A stretch of 64,000 nt of DNA from Malus domestica. Lineage: Eukaryota > Streptophyta > Magnoliopsida > Rosales > Rosaceae. The stretch spans positions 508,501 to 572,500 of the forward strand of contig NC_091675.1 in NCBI RefSeq assembly GCF_042453785.1, in the 5' to 3' direction. This document shows positions 32,601-44,092 of the stretch, piece by piece. The notes below the pieces were generated by a model. That model was not told where the DNA came from, ran no database searches, and saw only the letters and a program-made list of their open reading frames with translations. The position numbers were made by a program, and so were the translations under genes. Within the stretch, counting starts at the first letter, position 1. Each line of letters opens with the position of its first letter.

Positions 32601-33961
32601 GATAATATGCATTTCAAAAATAGAACAGTCCAAGGATCAGCATATAGAAACAACATCGAGCAGAGTTAATCTCAAACAATTTAACAATAGTGGGTAATCC
32701 ATTCCAAAATAGACCAAGAGGCCATAGTGCTCTAATTCTATCTAATTAGCATCTAATCCCCGCTTACCATTTTCTATAGAACAACAGTTATGTGAAAACA
32801 TGATTTCTAAGGCTCCAATTACAGTTGTAACCTATGCTATAATGTAAACTTATTGAAATCCATAGCATATTGAACGACTTAACGAAACTAATCCGTTCCC
32901 GCTCCAACACAATCACAAGTGAAAATTAACAGTGTGAAAATCCCATCACAGTAAACGCAAGGATAACTAAGTAATTAATGCTTCTATTAAAGTTTAAGCT
33001 TGGACTTAAATAGAACGCAGTATCTCCCTGTTCATACCTGGCAAAGGACATCCATGGTGCTCTGCCCTCCACTTTCAGCCAACAGCTTGACCCGAAACTT
33101 CTGCACACCACTCTTTGCATCCTCCTGAGTATCGGCCTTGGGTACTGCCCGGACGATCTTGGTCGAGCTCACCGGCGTATTTTTCCCAGATGGGACACTG
33201 ATCGACCTTCCGTAATCATCAAACAAAGTCGAGCTTGAAGACTTGGGTGCAGTGCCACGAGCTCCATACGGCTCCACCTTGTTACCTCCGTAAGCATAAA
33301 CACCGTCACCGTACCCCGCATCCAGACCTGCATCATACCGCTTCCCATATGGATCCGATCCCAAATCGGTTCGGGTTCGGTTATATCCTCCATACCTATC
33401 ATCTAAATAGGAGCCGCCGGAACCACCGCCGTGATCAAATTTCAGAGAATTCTCGTAAGAATTTTCATATACAGGCGGCACCGAAGGGGGAGGTTGAGAA
33501 AACGGGCTCTGGTAAACGGACGAAAACGGAGAGGAGGGATTGGAATTAGGGTTAGGGTTGGCGGGAATCGAGGGCGGCAAAGTGGCGTAACTGGGAGCCG
33601 ATTGGTTATATTCGTACGGTGGTTGATAAGGTTGCTGCTGTGGCGGCGGTTGATAGGGCGAATGGGTCTCGAACGGAGGGAAAGAAGAAGGCGGCTGTGG
33701 CGTGGGATTGAAGGTTTGCAAATTGGGATTGGAGAATGGAGGGGGAGGGTTGAAGGAAGGAGCGGTGGGAGGGGCAGGATCGGGATTCAGAGAATATGGG
33801 GGGTAAGATTGGGAATAAGGGGAGTAATCGGAGGAGGTGAAAGGCGGTGCGGAGGCGTAGGGGTTGTGGTGGTGATCGGCGGGGTTGGGGATAGGATTAG
33901 GGTTTTGATGTGGAGGGGGGTACTGGTAATACGGAGCCGACAAGTAATCCCCGTTTTGCAT
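29676..33961 (-). CDS. FREE1: FREE1/FYVE1: FYVE-domain ESCRT protein (575 aa)
   Basis: Ten exons on the - strand: 33961-33038, 32407-32321, 32221-32090, 31309-31178, 31028-30963, 30878-30768, 30508-30416, 30208-30175, 29928-29858, 29753-29676. All junctions are GT-AG and the frame holds, giving 575 residues (Arabidopsis FREE1 is about 600). Residues 1-170 are a Pro/Tyr/Asn-rich disordered region. The FYVE domain (about residues 397-460) shows HWVPDEA, CTACGTDFGAF, the PI3P-binding RRHHCRNCG and RVCDRC. A coiled region (LAKKLQEELERN) and a C-terminal cysteine-rich motif (CPTCTVHLQ, CGVCQNPF) follow. FREE1 is the plant ESCRT-I-associated protein needed for multivesicular body sorting, and it also acts in autophagy and ABA signalling (family knowledge). 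Confidence 0.93.
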
Positions 33962-35108
33962 CGCTGATAGCAGATCACGACGAGGTCGTTTCAGAGAGAG
34001 GAGGAAGAGGAGGAAGAGAAAGCGGAAGCGGAGGCGGAATAAAAAAATGCGGTTGCGCTGGGTGTTCCTCTGCGTTTGGCGACGAGGTGTAAACTAACAA
34101 ACGGTCTTCCGCGTAGTTATGAATAAGTTTAAGGGGACGTTTCGATGTAATCCGGAAACAATCAGAAAATACAAATGGGCTGATCTCACTTTTTTCGTAT
34201 TTCAAGTTTTTGAGTTCAAATGGGCCGATCTCAAATTTTCATTTACGAGCAGATTTAAAGTGAGCCCACTTGAGATTGGATTTTTTTTTTTTTACCAAAC
34301 TATATTATATACATTAAGAAAGAAAAGTGGGCTTAGCCTCACAATGGGCTAACTATTTTCGTTCTTAGTGAACTTAGACCTTGTATGCGTGTTCCCTAAT
34401 GTGGAAAGGGGTAGGGTCGCTTTGCATAACCAATTGGTTTTGAGTGGAATGTTTGTTTCCTTCACATCATCGGAGCAAATTCGCTTGTGTGTCAAATAAA
34501 AAAGGTGCATGTGTTTCATGTTTTTTTTTTTTTTTAGTATATCGATATTCTTACACTAAAGGACAGAGGAGTTCGACTAATCTACACAATGGGCAATCTA
34601 ATTCGGCATCGAATTCGTCATTCATAAGATTCGAATCTAAGACCCCTCACATCTAAGCGTAGAGAAATACCATCACACCGTAGTACTAAATGGCGTGTTT
34701 CATGTTACTTAGTTAAGTTAAAAAATATTGCATAGATTTATAATGAATTGTCTCATTCTCACCATATTAATTAGTTTTGAAAAATAATTTAATATCATAT
34801 ATTTCGTTCATTAACGATTAAATTAATAACATTATACGACGAAACGTTACTTTGTCCGAAAGTAGACAGCAGGGTCTTAAGCTGAACCAATAAAGTAAAT
34901 ATGCAGACCTTCTTGTTCAATGTTCCCTAAAACTAAAGGCTCCATGACGCACGACATTGGAACACGAAAAGCCTAGTAGGAATGGGATTTCATGGAATCA
35001 TGTTGCAGGGAGAAATGGAACACGGTTCTCAGCCAGATGAAATGAGGAAGGAAGATTCTTGGCCAGATCAGTCGCTGTCTGACCGTCTTCTTCTGTCGAT
35101 ATGGACCT
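33962..35108. other. FREE1 upstream region
   Basis: The purine-rich stretch at 33995-34045 (GA-rich on +, so CT-rich leader on -) is the probable 5' leader of FREE1. Beyond it the sequence is AT-rich with poly-T runs (34268, 34520) and no gene. Confidence 0.45.
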
Positions 35109-35298
35109 GGATTGTGTGCTCTCTTCATCCCATACCTTTCTTATTCCCTTCTATTCACGTTAATATTTTATATTTTTATTATTTTTTATCTTATTATTTT
35201 TATAAAAAAATTAATATAAAATATTAACGTGATTTAACCATAATTACATAAATAAATAAAAATTAAAAAGAAATGGGACGATGGAGGGCAGACAATCT
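35109..35298. mobile_element. Palindromic MITE (GGATTGTCTGCCCTC family)
   Basis: The centre has a strong inverted repeat (CACGTTAATATTTTATATT at about 35157 and its complement ending near 35231), and the outer ends GGATTGTGTGCTCTC and CAGACAATC pair. Same family as 23637-23809. Confidence 0.5.
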
Positions 35299-35775
35299 AG
35301 ATCCCGACTCTTATACTCTTTGAGATTAATTATTTTATTGAGGGAAAGAAAAACGTACAAAAAAATCAGCGTTGAGATTTGCCATGCACGACAAGAAGCA
35401 GAAGCAGAAGAAGCAGATCTCCCTTCTCGAAAAAAGTCCATTAATTTTCTCACACGACAGTTGATCATTGCATGCAAGTTCTTTTTATACAAAAAGTCAT
35501 AGTGAGAAAACAGTAAGGCCTCGTTTTGTTTGCAGTATCTGAAGCTGGGCTGCTGCATTTGCAAAGTTTGCTTCTTTCAACGACCGAATGGTCAAGCTTC
35601 ATTGAAAGCAGAGAAAAAAAAAATTATGATACCAAAAAGTGGCGGTGGTGACAGTTGCAGTCCTTGTAATCTTTTAAATACAAACACCAAAATTTTCATA
35701 TTTTCCTTTTGTCAGTTGTAGGTTTACAGCCGTACGCTCTCTGTTTACGCTATATAAACAGAGACAGAGACAGAG

Positions 35776-36776
35776 AGCTGGCTTTCTTGTGACATAATTA
35801 AAAAAAAAAATGAAAATTAATGAAAAATTTAAAAAAAATTCTTTTTAAATGGAATGTTCTTTTTAAAGGAATAATGAATAGTATCAAGAAATTTTATAAA
35901 TATGATTTTTCGTTAAAAATAAACAGTATCGAAAATATTTTATTAAAACTCTTATAAAAAAAGCATGCACGCTCCTCCCTGCATCATATCCTCTGAGATT
36001 CCAACCCAAATCAGGTAAATAATTATAAAGCCAAGAATCTCTCTTTTGGGAGAGACATCCCTAAACCATGCTTAGTTGGTCTATAAAATATAATATAGGA
36101 CAAGGATTGTCTGCCCTCTCACTTTCGATGCCCTTCCGTGCCCTTCTGTTTTGTGTGGTCACGATTAAGCCACATCAACATTTTATATTACTTTTTTTTA
36201 TAGAGATAATAAGACAAAGATTGAAAATTCTAACACATAAAACGTATAATATAAATTACTTTATTTAGGGAGCTGGCTTTCTTGTGACATAATTTTAAAA
36301 AAAATGAAAATTAATGAAAAGTTTAAAAAAAATCTTTTTAAATGAAATGTTCTTTTTAAAGGTATAATGAATAGTATCGAGAAATTTTATAAATATAATT
36401 TTTTGTTAAAAATGAACGGTATCGAAAATATTTTAATAAAACTCATAACAAAAGCATGCACGCTCCTCCTTGCATCATATCCTCTGAGATTCCAACCCAA
36501 ATCAGGTAAATAATTATAAAGCCAAGATTCTCTCTTTTGGGGGAGACATCCCTAAACCATGCTTAGTTGGTCTATAAAATATAACGATGGCATATTGAAT
36601 ATAGGACAAGAATTGTCTGCCCTCTCATTTTCGATGTTCTTCCGTACCCTCCTGTTTTGTATGGTCACGGTTAAACCACATCAACATTTTATATTACTTT
36701 TTTTATAAAGATAATAAGACAAAGATTGAAAATTCTAATACATAAAACGTATAATATACATTACTTTATTTAGGGA
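35776..36776 (+). repeat. Two-unit tandem duplication, 495-bp period
   Basis: Both units start AGCTGGCTTTCTTGTGACAT (35776 and 36271) and run to TTTATTTAGGG. They differ by scattered changes, for example in the T runs, so the duplication is not brand new. Each unit contains a piece of the GGATTGTCTGCCCTC MITE family and an AT-rich piece (TTTTCGTTAAAAATRAACRGTATCG) related to the dispersed repeat near 20795. No coding region. Confidence 0.75.
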
Positions 36777-36786
36777 TGTATCCTAA

Positions 36787-37430
36787 GAGCAAATCCACCC
36801 CTAAGGACTTTGTGCCAGCACCTAGCGCATTTATCCACTCAAGTGAACAATAATAGACTCCATTGAACAGTAATAGGCCAAAGCATCTCCACCCCTAACA
36901 AAAAATAGCCTAGTCCATTTTATTAAAATATTATTTTTTTAATTATAAAATAATAATTTTATTTTTAATTTCTGAATTTATAAAAAATAAAATAATAATA
37001 ATAATAATAATATCTAAAATTTATTAAAAAGTTTATGTATTTTTTAAAAGTGAATTCTTAATTCATTGGGGGGAAAACGTGGGTCGTTGATCTGTGATCG
37101 GACGGTCCAGTTTAAAAGTGAAATTCATTTTTTTTTTACCGTTGAAAATCCAACGGTCTAGAATAACTAGCTGTTGGAAATCCAACGACTGCAAGTGGGC
37201 CACGTCGCCGAGCCCCGGTTGTCTCCTACTTGCGCCCACGCGAGCGTGAAGGCCACGCGCCAGTGCAAAAAAACAAACAGGCCAGTCCCTTGGTCAGTCA
37301 AAAATGGGCTGGGCTAGAGACTGGCATGGGCTGGGTGCCAGTCAATTGGGTCAGCTGGAGCAAATTCACTGGGTTCTGGCCTATTTTTTCGGCTGGATGC
37401 TGGGCAAAAAGTCCTCCAGTGGACTTGCTC
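36787..37430. mobile_element. Tourist-like MITE (GAGCAAATCCACC ends), 644 bp
   Basis: The left end is GAGCAAATCCACC and the right end GGACTTGCTC, with TAA on both sides (36784-36786 and 37431-37433). Same group as 16000-16401. The interior has a GC-rich portion (37195-37430) with no gene. Confidence 0.6.
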
Positions 37431-37879
37431 TAAAGGTGATCATGAAATTCAATACTTGAAATCCCAAATACGCTGTACACTAGCAACATAAATATATAAA
37501 CATTAATGGCGTAAATTAACGATCGGATATAGGTTGAAAAATATTATAAAATTCAACGGATGATTCTAAAATTCCTCTTAAAAAGCAGATTTCCGAAGAT
37601 TTTGTAATCATGTTCGTTCATCGTACATCATGCAGTCAATTTTTGTTAGGTAATATTTATATTTAATTTTAAATTTTAAAATTAAAATAATTTACGATAA
37701 ACGAACACGATTACAAGATGATCAAGATCTCCAGATCATTTTTCCAGAATTGCTATAGACTTATCTATATTGAAAGGACTACCCCAAATGGAGAATAGCA
37801 AAAGGCATCATGATTCACAAGAGTACAACTAAATAGTGATGCTATTTTGGAAGCACGTTTTGCTTGGCACTTTTTCGTG
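37431..37879. other. Spacer and 3' flank of the RING gene
   Basis: AT-rich. It includes the likely 3' untranslated region of the RING E3 gene on the - strand. Confidence 0.4.
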
Positions 37880-39018
37880 CTAGACAAAAAAGACCTCCAT
37901 GCTTGCCTCCTTGGTGGAATCACAAACGGGGCAGAATCCAAGAAACCCTTCACAGAACTTGCACGAACAGAGATGCCTGCACGGCAGAAAAAGCACGCAC
38001 GAGCTCCGCGCGTGGCAGCTTTTGCAAACCAACTTTCTCCTTTTCTCTTCGGCCAATTGATCTTCCTCCATAATTGCTACTCTGTTTTCACAGCAGGACT
38101 CTGCGTCGTCGGCTTCGCTGCTGACCAGAACCAGTCGCTCTCTGGCCTCCACGAGCGCGTTGTTTAGGCCCATCACCATTGTTTCGTTCGCTTTCGCCAC
38201 CCGCTGCCACGTGTCGCTTTCCATCTCCGCTTTTCTCAGGCAGTCCTGGAGCTCCATCGTTTTCTTGGTTGCCTGTCTTAACTGGTCTTCTTTCTGCCTA
38301 ATTAAATTTAACGTTCTGGATTCTAGGTTGCTCAATAGAGCTGCTAGCTGTTGCTTCCTCTGCTCTTGCAATGCAAACTTCAGCTTTTCACTCTGTTTTC
38401 CAAGAAAATAAATAAATAAGAAAAAAAAGTATCCGTTATTTACAAACGTTTCCACTTAAAAAAAAAAAATTACAAAGAGAACGCTTTTTTTCTTTAAGTC
38501 TAATGATATTAAGTAATTGTTAGAGAAAAACGAACAAAAATTTGAATCCTTGTTCTTGTTTTATTTTAAATTCCGAGAGTGATGCAATAATAAAATTAAC
38601 CCAACAATCACCGTGAAAAATAAAGGAAACCTATGAAGGAAATTTAAAGAAAATTAACACCAATAATAATCACCTGCAATTGAATAATGCAGTCAAGCTC
38701 GTGCCTTTGCAAGTCCATCTGCGCCCCTAAGTTTTCCGAGAACTGCGTTGGGAGAAAGCTATTGAAAGTGGAAGGCGAAACCGAAGATCCTAACTGGTTG
38801 CAGAAATCAAAGCCCGTCGTATTTAAATTCTCACTCTGATTCTGAGCCGCTGGAAGACGGAGGTGAAAGTGATGATGAGGAGGAGGAACAGCCGGGGGCT
38901 GAGGGCTCGGAATGCCGGAAAAAATGTCGTCAAGGCCCGAAACAGGGTGGAGCTGCGCCGCCGCTGCCGCCGACGACCAATCTTCAGAAAAGTACAAACT
39001 TTGTGCCTGAACTGCCAT
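37880..39018 (-). CDS. BOI-like RING E3 ubiquitin ligase (285 aa)
   Basis: Two exons on the - strand, 39018-38674 and 38392-37880, join in phase 0 to give 285 residues. Residues 1-100 are low-complexity (PPAVPPPHHH and similar). Residues about 105-215 form a long coiled coil (RHELDCIIQLQSEKLKFALQ, ...QLRQATKKTMELQDCLRK). The C-terminal RING reads CKSCHARSSCVLFLPCRHL followed by CSCKFCEGFLGFCPVC. This coiled coil plus C-terminal RING layout is that of BOI/BRG (BOTRYTIS SUSCEPTIBLE1 INTERACTOR) and S-ribonuclease-binding-protein-type ligases, which regulate stress responses, cell death and gibberellin signalling (family knowledge). The start codon follows a CT microsatellite leader. Confidence 0.88.
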
Positions 39019-39157
39019 ATTTTTTCCTCTCGGACAACCTTAATCTTTTGCCTTCACATATTTCATGGGACTTTTTAATACGAAACAAAATGGGGCAGGT
39101 TTGGAAAAGCTGGAGGGTTTAATGTTCTTGTTATATCAGAAAAGATGCATGACCCCT

Positions 39158-39160
<3 letters not shown>

Positions 39161-39188
<28 letters not shown>
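39161..39188. repeat. CT microsatellite in the RING gene leader/promoter
   Basis: An uninterrupted CT run about 145-170 bases upstream of the ATG. Such runs are common in plant 5' leaders. Confidence 0.8.
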
Positions 39189-39983
39189 ATTGGCAGAACC
39201 TTTGCCTTCCTTGTTGCTTTGAGTTTCTGGTCTAACTGAATGAGTGGTTTATATATATAGGGAGGAAACGGACAAATCTTTCTTAATGTGATTAATTAAT
39301 GCTCATTAAGGAACTAAAAAAAGGTTAATAATAAAGAAAGTTAAGAGCTTTGGGAGTCTTTTTCTCTGTTGCCCAAAATCCCAAACGGCTTGAAAACCAA
39401 TGGGAGCATTTAATGGCATAGGGAAGTGGGGGTGGCGGGAAACTACGACGTACACATGCAGATTTGGTGACAGAAGGGTCGCAGAATGATCGGGTCAGAG
39501 ATTTCATAAAGAAAGTGAGAGAGAAAGAGAGGGAGGGGGGAGAGAGAGAGAGAGATTCACTCTCGATTGAGAGACGGGAAAGGGTCAGAAGTTATGAAGA
39601 GGGGGAGGGGATTGAGAGAATCAGAGAGATTGGAGAAATTGTCAGTTTGGTCATTGGGAAAGGCTGAAGAATAGCATTTCTATCTTTTTCCTATTCCTAT
39701 TTTTATAAATTTCTGCCAATTCAATTCACACTTCTTTTACATGTTGCATTAATATTTGTTTATTGTTATAATTTGTAAAATATAATTAATAACTTACGAA
39801 CATGTCATAATTTATTTTTGAGTGCCGTTATTCGTATTTATTTTACTTTTTACATATTTTTTCAATTTTGAATTGTCAGATTGAATGAATTGAAATAAAA
39901 CAAATAACAAAAATTAATAGTGTGTAAAGCAAAAAAAAGTGTAGATAACATCATCATATGATTTATAAAAAACGAAGAAATTA
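39189..39983. other. Spacer, promoter side of the RING gene
   Basis: Contains GA-rich sequence at 39505-39640 with (GA)n runs. A frame is open across it, but only because of the repeat. No gene. Confidence 0.4.
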
Positions 39984-40876
39984 GGACCCGTTTACTAATC
40001 CGTAATCAAAATAAATGGAATTTGATTGAGGGGGAATCGAATTAAGGAGGAATTGAATTGAGGAGAATTGAAATCCATATTTCCATTAAAGCTGTTTACT
40101 ATAGTTTTCTGAAATCAGGGTATAAATGGTCTTGTTTGAATATAAGTTGTTTACTAATTCACTTGAATCGGATTGAAAACTTGTATGATTACTAGAATGC
40201 CCTTTATTATAAATAAATATTTTATAAGAACTTATAGGAAATCAAGTCAATTGATATAAAATTAAAAATAAAAGACTAACCAACCAAACCCCACCCGTTC
40301 TCTCTATCTCTGCCTCAATCATCTTTCAACAATTTGAAATTCACGGTGGGTTTGAGGGCGTTGTGGTGATGTAATTTCTTTGAAGTTTAGTTTACAGGGT
40401 ATATCATGTTGATTTGAATGTGAGGAGTTTGGTTTTTAGCATTGTGTTAAAAAGAAATAACTAAAATGGGTTCTTCTTCAGTTTTCGCTTGATTTTGTTT
40501 TCTGGTTGTCGTTATTGTCTAGGAAGATGATGGTGGGTATGTGGCCCTTGGAAGACAGGAAGGGGGCGGTAGTGAGGGAGAAGCAGACAGCCTAGCGTTG
40601 GGCACGGGAGCTGGTTTTATCATTGGAATTTCAGCAATTATGTGAGGGCATTATGGGTATGAAAAATAGATTCCCCATTCCCTCATTCTTCCAGAACTCA
40701 AATATCACCCACTATAAAGGGATCCAATTCCTCCAAAGTGAGGAATTGAATTCCAAACTTTGTGTGGGTCCCACCATAGTTTTGATTCCTTAAAATTTAG
40801 TAAACACAGGAAGAGTGGTCCGTAATCGGAGTACAATTCCATGTTTTGATTCCCATTACGTATACGTAAGCGAGGA
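39984..40876. mobile_element. Harbinger-like non-autonomous element, eroded
   Basis: The left end GGACCCGTTTACTAATCCG pairs imperfectly with the right end (..ATACGTAAGCGAGGA), with TTA on both sides (39981-39983 and 40877-40879). Just inside, AATCAAAATAAATGGAATTTG on the left pairs with the inverted AATCAAAACATGGAATTG on the right. No transposase. Confidence 0.45.
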
Positions 40877-40879
40877 TTA

Positions 40880-41565
40880 ATGTTAATGCGTGGACATAGT
40901 CCTGCATGCACTAAAAGGAGACACGTGTTGAATGGCCGTGAGCAGGGCTGGCCACGCAGCTACTACAATCTTCGTGCGAGAACTATGCTTAAGCTGCTCA
41001 CGGTTTTGCATAATAAACCTACATCAAGTGCCAAACCAAGTCTCTCACGATAGAATAATCTCTGCCCAGGCCGCTTGATCATGTGTTTTATAAGATTATT
41101 CAAGATCGACAAGTATATTGCATTCAACTACTCAATATCAACCAACATATTAACACATTATTGATCATCAACATCATTTTTATATTGATATTATTGACAC
41201 TTTAATTACATGATTGTTGAGTCGAGATGCTTTTCAATAGAGCTCTTGGTGGAAAGTAAATGAAGATGTAGCAACGTTCCATCATGTGAAATATAATCCG
41301 ACGAAAATGATCTTGACAACAATTATAAGGGTCGACAACGCCGAAGAAATAATTTGACAGATTTTCTTTTTATTTGTACATATTAATAACAAGATCAACC
41401 ATAACAACTCATATCCTTAAAAAATTAAAAATTTAAAAATTTAAAAATTTTTTTTTGATGCGGAAGTCTGAATATCTCATGATGCATATTACCAGTAACA
41501 TACTAGGCAAAGTTCAAAGGATGTCATTTGTTTGTGATATCTGAAGCAACAAATCAGTTCCACCT
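40880..41565. other. Spacer and 3' flank of the PGES2-like pseudogene
   Basis: AT-rich. No gene or clear element seen. Confidence 0.4.
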
Positions 41566-43451
41566 TTAGGCTCCGACTCTGGCAGGCTCTCCCACAGCAC
41601 TTTCCATTCGAGTATACCATTCACCGATCCGCGTGTTCTCCACCATATCTTTGCCAGATTTAAGGTGCCGAATAGGCCTCAAAACACCAAATACAGCAAG
41701 ATCGGCCAAATTAGGATTTGATCCACTTGTTCAAAAGACAAGATCATCCGGTAAATTCACAGTTTCGATCATAAAATAAGTCTTGCTTAATAGTATACAA
41801 TATTTAAGATGAAACATTACCAAGAAATTGTCTGCCTTTAAGAGCATCCACCCAAGTTTCTGCAGCTCCATACAAGGCTGCACGTTCATCAGTAATGTTG
41901 TGTCTCTTCTTTAGTTTCTTTGACACAAAATACGTAGCAGCAGCTCCAGCGTACTTTGCTACCATCCTTTCATATGAACTGAAATTTCCTGCATGTCCGA
42001 GATTTTAAAAGAATTAATGCTAGCATAAATCCAGGACTTCTAGGGGAAGGAGCCTGTATTTCCTAAAATTAGAATGGTGAGCGGGGTTTAATTAAGAACA
42101 TCCAAAGCCTCTGCAACCGCAAGGGAGCACAGGTGCAAAATTGTTTTGAGAATGAAGGCAATGCAAACTGAAACAGATTTTTATGGTTGGAACTTAACTA
42201 TGTCCTAGTGATAGTTTAGGAGTATCTAGGTGTAAGACAACTCTAGTTACTCACATACGAGAAGAAATTGAGCTTCCACATACACATACATATATATACA
42301 TTGGGAGCATTCTCTATAATTGACGATATGGGACGTTAATAAAGAGAAATAATTCAGTAACGATGTAGTACGATACCATACCATGACTGGTGATGTAGTC
42401 AAATGACTCGAGAGCCTCTGAAACAGTTCGATATAAGTTTAGTGATAAAACATGTACTAAACGTTTATCCACCCACCTACATCACAGTTAACCAGTTATT
42501 ATCGTGCCAAAAGTCCCGTGATCACAACACCTAATAAATACAAGTATTAAAATGGTAATCTAGTCACTGCAAGAGATATCTCTTGTAGTATCGAACATTC
42601 GTTCTATGCAAAAAAAAGGTTTACAAAATAGTGGAAGCAAAAACTTACCCACGCCATTTCTTTTCTTCTTCGCTATTCAAGGTGTTTTCAGGATTGATCC
42701 TTCGGTGTAGCTTATCAATTATATCTGTGAATACAAAACATAACAAATTAACAAAAAATACAAAATCAACTTGAAATTAGACACATTATAGGGAAGTGAC
42801 AAAATGTCCAAAGACCTGAAGAATCAACCATCTGTTCGCCGTCGACTTTCAAGGTCGGCACCATCTTGTAATCAGACCATTCAATCTCTTTCTTGTTGAT
42901 GGGGTTAACCTCCATAACTTTGTACGGAATGTTATAGTAATCCAAGAAGGCTGTGATACAGAAGAAATTCATCGGCTAAAGCAATCAAAGAGCATAAAAT
43001 CGAAAGCGAAAGTAGACTCCTAAGATCGAAATCTTGTATAAAGACTGGGAGTAACCAAATTAGGAAGGAAAGTTGGATAATTTCATCTTCAGATATGAAT
43101 TCGAGATAGTTTACCTCTAACCTTATTGCAGAAAGGGCAAGCTTCTTACTGGTAGAGCACGACGTCTTTGGGGAGGGACTTCACGTGAGGGTGCACCTCC
43201 TGAGCCACAGACGCGGCGGCGTTTGCAGAGAAGCACATGTGCCCTCCCGATCAGCGAGGCACAGAGGAGGGTTTCGATAGGCCGAAGCGATCGCCGAGCC
43301 CCTGTGTGAACCACAACGGATTCGAATTCGAGCACGTGCTCAACATCGCTGCTTGGACCAGGCGGTGTTGAGTTGCGGAGGTGGCTGTGGTGGCGCCGCC
43401 CATAGAGATGGCTGCTCTGGTGAGTAAAGCGATTCCGTTAACCCTTCTCAT
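41566..43451 (-). pseudogene. Prostaglandin E synthase 2-like gene, decayed
   Basis: Six exons are recognisable on the - strand: 43451-43115, 42950-42816, 42724-42649, 42476-42382, 41988-41821 and about 41726-41566. They encode the plant mPGES2-like protein (glutaredoxin-like N part, GST-like C part): MRRVNGIALL.., VVLYQ.EACPFCNKV, AFLDYYNIPYKVMEVNP, VPTLKVDGEQMVDSS, LESFDYITSHG, YFVSKKLKKRHNITDERA, NPNLADLAVFGVLRPIRH. Lesions: in the CPFC active-site region TAC (Tyr) has become TAA and one T is missing two codons later; the middle of exon 1 appears frame-shifted; and the last intron ends AA, not AG, before the expected GTGGATC. Exons 2 to 5 look clean, so decay is recent or the gene has a nearby intact twin. 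Confidence 0.75.
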
Positions 43452-44092
43452 GGCGTACGAATCTCGGATCACTGCAGTCGCTCTCTCGTTCCTCGCGAAG
43501 TCGCAAGTCTCGAACTTTTGGGTTTCGTTGAAATGGAAAAGCTCTGTTTGGGTTTAATCAGGGTTTTGGTGTCGGCAAGTACATGCAACTCCGAAAAAAT
43601 CGTTTTTTGTTTTAGGGCATTATCGGTATTAAACCTGTAAACCCAAAGGAGGAGCAGTCTTATTAAAAATGGAACTTTATTGAAAAACTATCAGCATTGT
43701 TTATTTTAAGAAAAAATCAACTTTGATATTGTTCATTTTAAGGAAAAATCATATTAAAAAATTAATTTTTAGTACTATTTACTTTACCATTTATTTTATC
43801 TTATTAATTAAAATTCAAAATTTTCAAATTATTTACATTAATTTTTCTTATTAAAAAAGCCCAAATAAAACAAGTAAAACCCAAAAGAGACGGAACCAAA
43901 ATAAAACTAGGTCAAGTTTGAGGGCATTATCGGTATTAAACCTGTGCAGACTCAGAGTCGGTTATTCGGAAGTCTATATAAACCAACGCTATTAGCCGTT
44001 TATTGCATCTGCAAGTAAAACCATAGCCGTCAAAAAACCTCTCTGAGCGCTAGGGTTTTTTAGTATCGATTTCTTGTGTAATTGAAAGAAAG
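43452..44092. promoter_or_regulatory. Shared upstream region between divergent genes
   Basis: This 640-bp interval separates the PGES2-like pseudogene (-) from the gene at 44093 (+). A TATATAAA box at 43975-43982 serves the + gene, and a telo-box-like CTAGGGTTTTTT lies in its leader (about 44050). The middle (43639-43920) is AT-rich, holds the dispersed repeat seen at 4205 and 20795, and is flanked by two copies of a 25-bp sequence (43614-43638 and 43921-43945). Confidence 0.5.

Noticed and set aside
33235-33967. Long + strand frames rich in Arg/Gly opposite FREE1 exon 1
   Set aside because: Antisense shadows of the Pro/Asn/Tyr-rich FREE1 N terminus; no independent signals.
33962-34205. A small gene upstream of FREE1 from purine-rich open frames
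   Set aside because: It overlaps the probable FREE1 leader and shows only low-complexity translation.
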